In this document: positions 1-6,637 of the stretch, piece after piece
Position numbering within the stretch: position 1 is the first letter of the stretch
How the letters are laid out: every line of letters begins with the position of its first letter
NCBI GenBank assembly: GCA_036505615.1
Contig: DASXTB010000311.1
Coordinates: forward strand, 1-10,197
Source of the DNA: DASXTB01 sp036505615
Lineage (GTDB): Bacteria; Acidobacteriota; UBA6911; JACQSX01
DNA length: 10,197 nt
Direction: 5' to 3'
Translations under genes and position numbers: made by a program
Notes under the pieces: generated by a model
Told to the model about the DNA's origin: nothing
What the model saw: only the letters and a program-made list of their open reading frames with translations
The model's database searches: none

Positions 1-723
1 AAACGCTCGCACAAATAAAGGAGAACGAGCGTACAAATCATCTCTCAGCCAGCGTCTTCTCTCGATTGGATTCCCAAATAGTGCTGAACGAACGCGGTGC
101 CCGTTTTTATCATTCCGCAGGATCTCTTTTGCCTCCAACTCCGCCCAGCGGGCGTGTCTTAGGGTCCAGGTTCGGAGATCCGACGTTAGCACGTCTACAT
201 AATCATGCTTGAGCGAGCGAATCCTTCCATTTACAAGAAAGTGCTGATCATAGAAACGATCCTCACAGAGCCCATATCCTTTTCGGAAGAGCCGCAAATG
301 GTATGACGGGTAATGTCCTCCGTGCTTGATCCATCTCTCCATAAAAACGGTCCGTTTACGGAACAAAAAACCATCAATTCCGTTCAGCGGTTTTCGTAGC
401 AGTTGATTGATTTCCATCACAAGCTCAGGCGTGAGGCGTTCATCAGCATCCAGGTGCATAATCCAGTCGCTGTCGATTGGCAGCCTTTGCTGTGCCCAAT
501 TCCGTTGGGAGGCATAGTTGTCAAAGGGATGCTCGACAATGAAAGCTCCCGCAGCCCGACCAATTTGCACAGTCCGATCGCTGCTTCCGGAATCCACCAT
601 AAAGATTTTGCAATCCAGTCCCTTAAGACTCGCAAGGCAGTCTGGCAGGTTGGCCTCTTCATTGAAGGTCAAAAGGATCACCGAGAGAGAATGGTTTGCG
701 ATGCCGGCGCAATCTTTTTTCAT
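1..723 (-). CDS. Family 2 glycosyltransferase, WaaE/KdtX-like (3' end outside window)
   Basis: The reading frame is open from an ATG at 723 to the left edge, giving 241 codons without a stop, so the C-terminus is missing. An in-frame TAG at 729-727, two codons upstream, rules out a longer N-terminus. The protein opens with a GT-A fold: SVILLTFNEE at residues 13-22, VDSGSSDRT at 43-51 and the metal-binding LDADER at 91-96. The segment HGGHYPSYHLRLFRKG at 134-149 is typical of the family 2 subgroup that contains the LPS-core glucosyltransferase WaaE/KdtX. Such enzymes work at the cytoplasmic face of the inner membrane and transfer a sugar from a nucleotide donor to a growing glycan; donor and acceptor here cannot be told. 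No good ribosome binding site is seen. A 123-bp gap with an inverted repeat separates it from the upstream gene. Family assignment is secure; substrate is unknown. Confidence 0.93.
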   Translation of the reverse strand, partial: MKKDCAGIANHSLSVILLTFNEEANLPDCLASLKGLDCKIFMVDSGSSDRTVQIGRAAGAFIVEHPFDNYASQRNWAQQRLPIDSDWIMHLDADERLTPELVMEINQLLRKPLNGIDGFLFRKRTVFMERWIKHGGHYPSYHLRLFRKGYGLCEDRFYDQHFLVNGRIRSLKHDYVDVLTSDLRTWTLRHARWAELEAKEILRNDKNGHRVRSALFGNPIERRRWLRDDLYARSPLFVRAF

Positions 724-734
724 GGTCTAGACGC

Positions 735-795
735 TGTGTCCTTGGTGTCCTTTGTGGTTCAAAAATGCTTCACCACGGAGGACACAGAGGACACA
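735..795. repeat. Imperfect inverted repeat in intergenic gap 724-846
   Basis: The 27-base arm at 735-761 is the imperfect reverse complement of 769-795 (21 of 27 positions match), with a 7-base loop. The right arm carries the tandem-like motif GAGGACACAGAGGACACA at 778-795, and the left arm holds a diverged copy in opposite orientation. It occupies about half of the 123-bp gap between two glycosyltransferase genes. From memory, motifs of this CACCACGGAGGACACAGAGG type recur between genes in several environmental bacterial phyla, so I read it as a dispersed palindromic repeat; this was not checked. It is not followed by a T-run in either direction, so it is not a classical intrinsic terminator. 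The rest of the gap shows nothing recognisable. Confidence 0.75.
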
Positions 796-846
796 AAGAG
801 GTTTCAAAACTTGGGAGTTGCCCATTTGATTTCGATCCGCGTTCAC

Positions 847-1983
847 TTACGGTCGCGGCTCCAATAAAATCTCCTCGTAGGTCTGAATCATTTGCGCAGC
901 CCGACACTTCCAAGAATACTCTCTTTTCATCCACTCCCTGCCGCGTTGCCCCATCTCGCGAAGGGGCATCCCCATCATCTGCACGATCGCCCCTGCCAGA
1001 CTTTGCGGATCATTGTCTACCGACAGGCCACATCCGATTTCTTCCATCCCTTTCCATGGAGTGTTTCTACCGGCAATCACTGGCACGCTCCGAGCCAGCG
1101 CCTCGGCCGCCACCATGCCAAAATTCTCCGTGAAGGACGGCATAGTGACGATATCCGCATTCTCGAATAACTTCTCTTTCGCGTTTCCCCGCGTTTCTCC
1201 AACCATCTTGACCTGTTGCGATAATGCCATCTCATTTATGCGGTCCCGAATTCTCTTGCCGTAGCCCGGGTCACCGGCGCCCGCGATGGTAAGTGACCAG
1301 GCTGCGTCGGAGTTGAGGAGCTTACAAGCGGCCAACAGATTTTCGATTCCCTTTTTGGGATGGAGGCGGCCCAGATATAGGATTCGAAACAGTCCATTCT
1401 TAGGAACGTGACTCACACGATCTGGAATCTCCACGCCGTTTGGAGTAACCACCGCCTTGAAACCAGGAAACCGCTGCAGGCTCTCGCGTGCTTCTTCCTC
1501 TGATGTGACGTGAAGGACGCATCGCCTTGGAGCAAGAACGCGACATGTGCCCTCCCACACAGCTTTGGAAGGGAGCCGCGTAGAGCCTGGCCATCTTTGC
1601 AACGCGCCTCGAGGCGACCAGATCAAAGGCTTGCGTAAAATCTTGCATGCCAGAAGCGCAGGAATTGTCGGGAAGGAATAAACTGCTGTCAGATGCACCA
1701 AGTCTGCCCAACGGATGTAGGAGGGCAAAAGACGCAAAAGAGTGGGAGAAACGGAGTGGGCTGCCCTCCGCTTGCAGTAGCGGACATGTAAACCTCCGGC
1801 AATCTCCACTTCCCGTTCCGTATCTTCCTCCAAGGTCCTGTCCGAGCCGTTTGCATTCGTGGTCAGCACGCGAACCGAGCATTCTTCTCGCGCAATGTGT
1901 CGGCAAAGTTGATATACCGATTCCGTCGCTCCACCATAGACATGGGCGGGAAAAAAAGATGGTGACACATGCAAAACTTTCAT
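847..1983 (-). CDS. Family 4 glycosyltransferase
   Basis: A 378-residue GT-B retaining glycosyltransferase, full length for the family. The N-terminal domain begins MKVLHVSPSFFPA and has the glycine-containing acceptor-side loop VYGGATESV at about 15-23. The C-terminal domain has VVTPNGVEIP at 178-187, LYLGRLHPKKGIENLL at 202-217, and the donor-binding EX7E motif with E286 and E294 in TENFGMVAAEALA. It would transfer one sugar from a nucleotide donor to a lipid-linked glycan at the cytoplasmic membrane. I chose the ATG at 1983 because it gives the canonical family N-terminus five bases after the upstream stop. A TTG at 1992 would overlap that stop (TTGA) and add three residues. Neither has a strong ribosome binding site, so translation is probably coupled to the upstream fusion gene. 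The stop is TAA at 849-847. Sugar specificity is unknown. Confidence 0.94.
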   Translation of the reverse strand: MKVLHVSPSFFPAHVYGGATESVYQLCRHIAREECSVRVLTTNANGSDRTLEEDTEREVEIAGGLHVRYCKRRAAHSVSPTLLRLLPSYIRWADLVHLTAVYSFPTIPALLACKILRKPLIWSPRGALQRWPGSTRLPSKAVWEGTCRVLAPRRCVLHVTSEEEARESLQRFPGFKAVVTPNGVEIPDRVSHVPKNGLFRILYLGRLHPKKGIENLLAACKLLNSDAAWSLTIAGAGDPGYGKRIRDRINEMALSQQVKMVGETRGNAKEKLFENADIVTMPSFTENFGMVAAEALARSVPVIAGRNTPWKGMEEIGCGLSVDNDPQSLAGAIVQMMGMPLREMGQRGREWMKREYSWKCRAAQMIQTYEEILLEPRP

Positions 1984-1988
1984 GGAAT

Positions 1989-4900
1989 TCAAGCCGGTGG
2001 GCAGCCATCATCGTTGAGCATGGGCTGGTAGTTGGAACTGGTTTCACCCCATGCGTCCAGGAACAGGTCATGGATTCTTTCACGAAAAGGATCGAACCCG
2101 TAGTGGTCTAGGGTCAGCCGTCGTAGACGCGCTGGATCCCGAAGATTCCCATCAACTCTGCCGTCAAGGAATTTGCAAATGCTCTCTACAAGCTGTCCCG
2201 GCGTCTCAGGGTCCACCAAAACACCGGCGCGACCCTGGAGGACAGCATCCTCGGATCCATCACCGGTTCCAGCGATTACCGGAACACCACTGGCCAACGC
2301 CTCGAGGAACACGATTCCGAAACCTTCCTTCTGGGAAGGCATCACGAAAAGGTCGGCTTCGCCATAGAGGGCCGGCAAAGCCTCGTCGGGAACAAAACCC
2401 CGGAAATCAACACAATCTCCTACGCCCACTTCCCGGGCAAGAGCTTTCAGTCGAGGAACATCATCACCATTGCCGGCGATAACGTAACGCACATCCGGAT
2501 GATGTGTGCGGACGAGTCGCAGGGCCCGGAGAACCTGGTCCACTCCTTTGTAAGCTTCGGAATAGTCTAGACGGGCAACGGTCAAGAGAACCGGTCCGCC
2601 GGTCCGAGCGCGGCGGATCGGCCTAAAAACCTCTCCGTCTACGGTGACGTGCAGGAGCCGCATTCTATCAGGTTTGATTCCCCAGTTTGCCATTCGACCG
2701 GCAGTGAAATGACTGATCGGAAAAACGCGCTGAATTTGCCGGGCGGCCCAACGGAGCGCCGGCTTTGGATTCCAAGCCTCGATCCCGTAAGCGAGGAGGG
2801 CGGTATCCGTGCTGCACACGGCGGAAAGTAACAACGTCAGTGGAGCAAGATTGATGTGGCCGGAGATCACCAGATCGGGTCGGTGCCACAAGGCTTCAGC
2901 GAGCGAGGCAAACACTACCCGCGTCTTCAGAAGGATCGAGCTCCTCGGCCCACACCCCTTGAAATGGACTCGGCCCTGGACTGGAGCCTTTGAGTCCATC
3001 GCCTTGTCGTTGACGCTGATCACGCGTAACTCGGACCCAGGGAAAACCTCCCCAACGGCCCGAAGCAAATTCTGGTTATAGACAGAAATCCCGCCCTTGG
3101 TGGAGTAAATGTCCGGAAGCAAGAAAAGGATCCGTCCAGAATCGGCTCTCTCGTGAGAATGAGCCAGAGTGCCGAGTTTCTCCATGCCCCCCAGAACCGC
3201 CAGTGCCCATGGCCGGGACCAGTGAATTCGCCCCTTGTCGAAAGCATCCCAAATGGCCCTAGCCCGTGCCGTCTGTATTTGCGAAGCATGTTGGCTGTGA
3301 CGCAATGCTTCTTGGCTGTGAGCGAGGAGCCATCGCTCGAATGGGAAAATGAAACCCATCTTGGGACGCTTTGTCTCTGATCCCAGTTCCGCTGCAACGG
3401 CGGATGCAAGCAAGGGCTTGTTCATTGCCGGTGAGGTTTTTAGTGACTGCGGCAGCGCTAGTACGAATTCAGCAAGCCGATGATCGAGAAACGGCACGCG
3501 GATTTCCAAGCTATGCGCCATGCCAAAGACATCGCTGTCACGCAGTAACTGATTCTGAAGATAAAGAGAAATGTCCATCTCTGCATACTCGGAGAAGGTC
3601 AAAGATTTTCTTTCCGGATCGGTTGAACCGAGTGGGAGAACTCCTGCTTCAAGAAGCCGAGCGGCGCGTCGTGGAGGAAAAAGACCTCGGATTGCCAGGT
3701 AACACCCAAGCGCTCCGGCGTCACGAAGGAACTCAAGTTTTTCGAGGCGCTCGTATCCAAAGTGCTTTCCCAGAGCGCCGGCCATAAGCGCGCTCAATCG
3801 CACAAGCGGAAATCTCACTGCTCGGGCGATGCGCGGAGCGGCGCGGTGGCCCGGGTATCCGCAAAAAATCTCATCTCCTCCCAGCCCGGACAACGCCACA
3901 GTGAGCCCAGCCATCCGCGCTGCTTTTGCAACAAAATAGGTGTTGACGCCGTCTATGGAAGGTTGATCCATGGCAGCCATGATCTTCGGAATCTCTTCGA
4001 TGAACTCCTGGGCACGCAACCGCACCTGCACATGCTTACAGCCAAAACGGTTTGCTACGCGCGCGGCGTGCTGCTCCTCAGAAAATTCCTCCTCATCAAA
4101 TGTGACGCACAGCGTAGTCAGCTGATGAGGGAGGTGTTTCGAAGCCAGCGCGGTGATCGCCGATGAGTCCATTCCTCCCGAGAGAAAAACACCGAGCGGG
4201 ACATCGCTCACCAAACGCAGTCGCACGCTCTCGTCAAGGAGTCGCCGCGTCTCCGAGATTGCGTCTTCGGGGCTTATCTTAAGCGTACCGCACTTCGGCA
4301 TATACCAGTAATGGCGCGGTTTCGGATAGGAGTAGGTTCGGTCGTCGATTGATAAACTATGCGCTGCTGGAAGGGAGAAGACATCGCGCACCGTAGTAAA
4401 CGGGGCCGGCACGGAACCATGGACAAGAAAACCATGGAGCCCCCGGGGCTCGGGTTGATTAGGCATGACGCCACAGGCCATCAGAGCTCGCACCTCGGAG
4501 GCGAACTGCAAAATGCAGTTTCTCCGCGCCCAGTAAAGAGGTTTTATGCCGAATCGATCTTTGGCGAGGAAGAGCTTTGGATCATTCGATGCGCGGAAAT
4601 CAAGTATCGCGAAAGCAAACATGCCGCGAAGGCGTTGGACTACCTCTTCGCCCCATTCTTCATAGCCATGCAGGATCGCCTCAGTGTCGGTGTCGGATTG
4701 AAAGGGATACCCTCGATTTTCAAGTTCAGAGCGCAGCTCTCGGTAGTTGTAAACCTCGCCGTTGTACGTAACCCAGACCCGCGCATCCGCATTCCCCATG
4801 GGCATGCGGCCCCGCGGGGATAGATCGATGATGGAGAGGCGCCGCGCGCCCAGGACAGCGGCTGGGGCGGTTGCCGAGCCAGGATAGGTACGTACGTGCT

Positions 4901-5081
4901 CGCTGGCAAATCCACTTAGCAGCGCCCTTACCTGAGAATCCTGTACCGCTGCGTCGGGCACCAGAATTCCCCAATCATCCGGCCCGCGGTGAACCTGCGC
5001 ATCCAGCATCCGCAAAACACCGGCCACAAGCTCCGCGTCCACTGCTCGGTCAAGAGTAAGGACTCCAGCGATGCCACACAT
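1989..5081 (-). CDS. Fusion: AsnB-like glutamine amidotransferase + family 4 glycosyltransferase
   Basis: One uninterrupted frame of 1030 residues. Residues 1 to about 640 are a complete class B asparagine-synthase-like enzyme. Its glutaminase domain starts MCGIAGV with nucleophile Cys2 and has RLSIIDLS (81-88), YNGEVYNY (106-113), SDTDTEAI (129-136) and AKDRFGIKPLYW (173-184). Its synthetase domain has the PP-loop SGGMDSS (301-307), LSGLGGDEIFCGY (398-409 region) and the late motif RVPFLDHRLAEFV (528-540). Residues about 650-1015 are a complete GT-B glycosyltransferase: ILFLLPDIYSTKGGIS at the start, LLTVARLDY (832-840), and EX7E residues E919 and E927 in KEGFGIVFLEALASGVPVIAG. AsnB-like enzymes in O-antigen clusters have been proposed to amidate uronic-acid sugars with glutamine and ATP, and the attached transferase suggests amidation coupled to sugar transfer (inference). 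It starts one base after the upstream stop. Normally these are separate genes. An internal ATG at 3185 could also yield a free transferase. Confidence 0.93.
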   Translation of the reverse strand: MCGIAGVLTLDRAVDAELVAGVLRMLDAQVHRGPDDWGILVPDAAVQDSQVRALLSGFASEHVRTYPGSATAPAAVLGARRLSIIDLSPRGRMPMGNADARVWVTYNGEVYNYRELRSELENRGYPFQSDTDTEAILHGYEEWGEEVVQRLRGMFAFAILDFRASNDPKLFLAKDRFGIKPLYWARRNCILQFASEVRALMACGVMPNQPEPRGLHGFLVHGSVPAPFTTVRDVFSLPAAHSLSIDDRTYSYPKPRHYWYMPKCGTLKISPEDAISETRRLLDESVRLRLVSDVPLGVFLSGGMDSSAITALASKHLPHQLTTLCVTFDEEEFSEEQHAARVANRFGCKHVQVRLRAQEFIEEIPKIMAAMDQPSIDGVNTYFVAKAARMAGLTVALSGLGGDEIFCGYPGHRAAPRIARAVRFPLVRLSALMAGALGKHFGYERLEKLEFLRDAGALGCYLAIRGLFPPRRAARLLEAGVLPLGSTDPERKSLTFSEYAEMDISLYLQNQLLRDSDVFGMAHSLEIRVPFLDHRLAEFVLALPQSLKTSPAMNKPLLASAVAAELGSETKRPKMGFIFPFERWLLAHSQEALRHSQHASQIQTARARAIWDAFDKGRIHWSRPWALAVLGGMEKLGTLAHSHERADSGRILFLLPDIYSTKGGISVYNQNLLRAVGEVFPGSELRVISVNDKAMDSKAPVQGRVHFKGCGPRSSILLKTRVVFASLAEALWHRPDLVISGHINLAPLTLLLSAVCSTDTALLAYGIEAWNPKPALRWAARQIQRVFPISHFTAGRMANWGIKPDRMRLLHVTVDGEVFRPIRRARTGGPVLLTVARLDYSEAYKGVDQVLRALRLVRTHHPDVRYVIAGNGDDVPRLKALAREVGVGDCVDFRGFVPDEALPALYGEADLFVMPSQKEGFGIVFLEALASGVPVIAGTGDGSEDAVLQGRAGVLVDPETPGQLVESICKFLDGRVDGNLRDPARLRRLTLDHYGFDPFRERIHDLFLDAWGETSSNYQPMLNDDGCPPA

Positions 5082-5082
5082 A

Positions 5083-6249
5083 TTAGGAATACCCTGCTAC
5101 TGACCGAATCGCGTTCAAGGTTCCTTCCACAGCATTTTCGACGGAGTAGGAATTCACCTTCAATCTAGCCTGCTGGCCCATTTGCGGAAGGATGGCTCTA
5201 TCAGAGGCCAGTTTGACAAGCATTTCCGCTAAGGCAGCAATATCGCCACAGGGGAAGACGGCTCCGGTCACATTCTCCTCGACTAGATCCGGACCACAAC
5301 CGACTCGATCGCTGACCAGCGCCGGCAGTCCACACGCCATCGCCTCGTTGACCACCAACCCCCAGGTCTCACCGTAATCGGAGGGCAAAACCAGACAATC
5401 CGCGGCGCAATAGGCTTGCGTGATCTCCGTTTGATTGAGAAAGCCTGCAAAGGCAGCGGGAAGCCGGCACTCTTGAACTTTCCGTTGCGCTTCATGCATC
5501 AACTCTCCTGTTCCAACAACAAGCAGAAAGATCTTCGGATTGCTGGCGCGCGCTCTGTTGACTGCCTCAATCAAATCCATGAGCCGCTTCTTGCGTTCGA
5601 GTTTTCCCGCGAACAAGAAACAGGTGCTATCCTCACGGATGCCCCAATGCGAGCGCAAAACGTCTCGATCGCCGTTCAGTCGCTTCAGTTGTCTAACGAA
5701 TCGATCATTTTCAACGAAATACGGACAATGGAAAATTCTTTCTGGAGCGACACCGTTCAGTAGATAGAACGCCCGGTTTGATTTGCCGATCGCAAGGAAG
5801 CCGTTATAAAAGGACAACAGCGACCGATGAGCGAGATGGACCCATGTTGGACGAGGCCGCATGACATTGGACTCGCCCCGCACCACGACCGGGATCTTCA
5901 TCGCAACAGCCGCCCACAATACCTGAAGTAAAGGAAAAGCATTCCAGCCTGTGAGGATGGCGACATCTGGTTTTTCATTTGCGAGAACTCTCGCGGCGCC
6001 ATGTACGCGGCTTTTGAAGAATCCCTTAAGACTGGGAGCGGCTGCGCCATTAGAAAGGACTTCCCATTGATAACCCTGTAACATCGGAATGTCCCAGTCG
6101 AATGGGACGCCAAATCCGACACCCTGTTGTTCTGAATTCGGGAGCAGCGCGTAATGGACTTTTAGCCGTATTTCCTTCCGCGACGCCAGGCCGCGAAACC
6201 AGGGGACGTGATACTGAATTGGGTGGGTTGCGAAAATGCTGACCTTCAT
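5083..6249 (-). CDS. Family 4 glycosyltransferase
   Basis: A 388-residue GT-B glycosyltransferase. It begins MKVSIFATHPIQYHVPWFRG, a pattern typical of a family 4 subgroup common in exopolysaccharide clusters. The middle has VVVRGESNVMRP (121-132). The C-terminal domain has FLFAGKLERKKRLMDLIEA (211-229), LLVVGTGEL (242-250), and the donor-site EX7E with E294 and E302 in YGETWGLVVNEAMACGLPALVSD. The expected role is nucleotide-sugar-dependent elongation of a lipid-linked glycan on the cytoplasmic face of the membrane; the sugar is not predictable. It is the first gene after the 388-bp gap, so a promoter upstream of it is plausible, although no convincing one is seen and the start lacks a clear ribosome binding site. 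It ends with TAA at 5085-5083, one base before the fusion gene starts, which suggests coupled translation. Confidence 0.94.
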   Translation of the reverse strand: MKVSIFATHPIQYHVPWFRGLASRKEIRLKVHYALLPNSEQQGVGFGVPFDWDIPMLQGYQWEVLSNGAAAPSLKGFFKSRVHGAARVLANEKPDVAILTGWNAFPLLQVLWAAVAMKIPVVVRGESNVMRPRPTWVHLAHRSLLSFYNGFLAIGKSNRAFYLLNGVAPERIFHCPYFVENDRFVRQLKRLNGDRDVLRSHWGIREDSTCFLFAGKLERKKRLMDLIEAVNRARASNPKIFLLVVGTGELMHEAQRKVQECRLPAAFAGFLNQTEITQAYCAADCLVLPSDYGETWGLVVNEAMACGLPALVSDRVGCGPDLVEENVTGAVFPCGDIAALAEMLVKLASDRAILPQMGQQARLKVNSYSVENAVEGTLNAIRSVAGYS

Positions 6250-6333
6250 TCCGGAGAAACGCTCGCCATCTCGCGATGCGAAAAATCAGAACCGCGACCG
6301 TAAGAAGCTGTGAAAAGATGCATCTGATCGTAC

Positions 6334-6355
6334 GGGCGGCCCTGTGTGGCCGCCC
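6334..6355. repeat. Left inner hairpin of the palindromic element
   Basis: A perfect 8-bp stem, GGGCGGCC at 6334-6341 and GGCCGCCC at 6348-6355, closes over the 6-base loop CTGTGT. It is nested within the left arm of the larger inverted repeat, and its counterpart is at 6450-6471. Confidence 0.85.
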
Positions 6356-6449
6356 GCTGCCGTAGCCGACGGACTAGCCAAACAAATTGCACAGTTCCCG
6401 AGGATGCGCTTCGGAACGGAGCCGACACAAATGCGCTGGATTCTGCAGC

Positions 6450-6471
6450 GGGCGACCACACAGGGTCGTCC
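6450..6471. repeat. Right inner hairpin of the palindromic element
   Basis: An 8-bp stem, GGGCGACC at 6450-6457 and GGTCGTCC at 6464-6471, closes over ACACAG. Compared with the left hairpin, one G:C pair has become A:T on both sides of the stem (6455 with 6466), and one position (6452 with 6469) is now a G-T wobble on this strand. The paired change suggests that the stem itself is maintained. Confidence 0.82.
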
Positions 6472-6637
6472 GTACAGATTGAATCAATTTTTTTCACAGC
6501 TTCTAAGTGAGCGCGAAGCGAATCAAACAACTAACTCCGAGAGTTTTCGAGCTTCTTTACTGTCAATGGTCTCATGCGCGGTGAGTAATTACATCCTCCG
6601 CCCGTTCCTTACCGGTGGCGCCGCTGGTATTTTTCTC

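Larger units (their letters stand above)
6301..6506. repeat. 206-bp palindromic element with nested hairpins (MITE- or REP-like)
   Basis: The left arm 6304-6360 is the imperfect reverse complement of the right arm 6445-6503. The outermost 13 bases (GAAGCTGTGAAAA) pair perfectly, the innermost 31 bases match at 28 positions, and the segment between them is diverged. Weaker matching extends to 6301 and 6506. Each arm contains its own small palindrome, so the whole can fold either as one long hairpin or as two short ones. The 84-base core has a further imperfect hairpin at 6394-6417 with GTTCC/GGAAC ends. There is no open frame with transposase features, so this would be a non-autonomous element or a REP-type repeat pair. 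I see no clear target-site duplication. It lacks a following T-run, so it is not an ordinary intrinsic terminator, though in RNA it could slow transcription or stabilise transcript ends. Confidence 0.85.
6250..6637. other. 388-bp intergenic gap, the longest in the window
   Basis: No credible gene is present; the open frames crossing it show no family features. Positions 6301-6506 are a large palindromic element described separately. The 131 bases from 6507 to 6637, between the element and the stop of the membrane-protein gene, and the 51 bases from 6250 to 6300, hold nothing I recognise. A perfect TTGACA on the minus strand (6566-6561) has no acceptable -10 partner at the right distance. Confidence 0.7.

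Noticed and set aside
735..795. Intrinsic terminator
   Set aside because: The stem is imperfect and AT/GC mixed, and no T-run follows on either strand.
403..867. Plus-strand open frame of 154 codons, and similar long plus-strand frames at 1647-2111, 3371-3787, 4359-4823 and 7908-8297
   Set aside because: They lie antisense to clearly coding minus-strand genes, and their translations have no recognisable domain or plausible composition.
1400..2083. Minus-strand frame of 227 codons overlapping the fusion gene and the following glycosyltransferase
   Set aside because: It is out of frame with two well-supported genes and has low-complexity, Arg/Ser/Cys-rich content typical of shadow frames.
6272..6527. 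Direct repeats flanking the large palindrome (CGCGATGCGAAAAATCA versus CGCGAAGCGAATCA)
   Set aside because: They do not abut the element ends, need a gap to align and could be chance; too weak to call a target-site duplication.
6246..6530. Minus-strand frame of 94 codons through the palindromic element
   Set aside because: It runs through the repeat arms and shows no protein features; it is best explained as a chance open frame.
6538..6566. Perfect TTGACA (-35-like) on the minus strand at 6566-6561, ahead of the family 4 glycosyltransferase at 6249
   Set aside because: At 16-18 bases downstream there is only a CTCTCG-like sequence, with no reasonable -10 box, and the start codon is some 290 bases away beyond the palindromic element.
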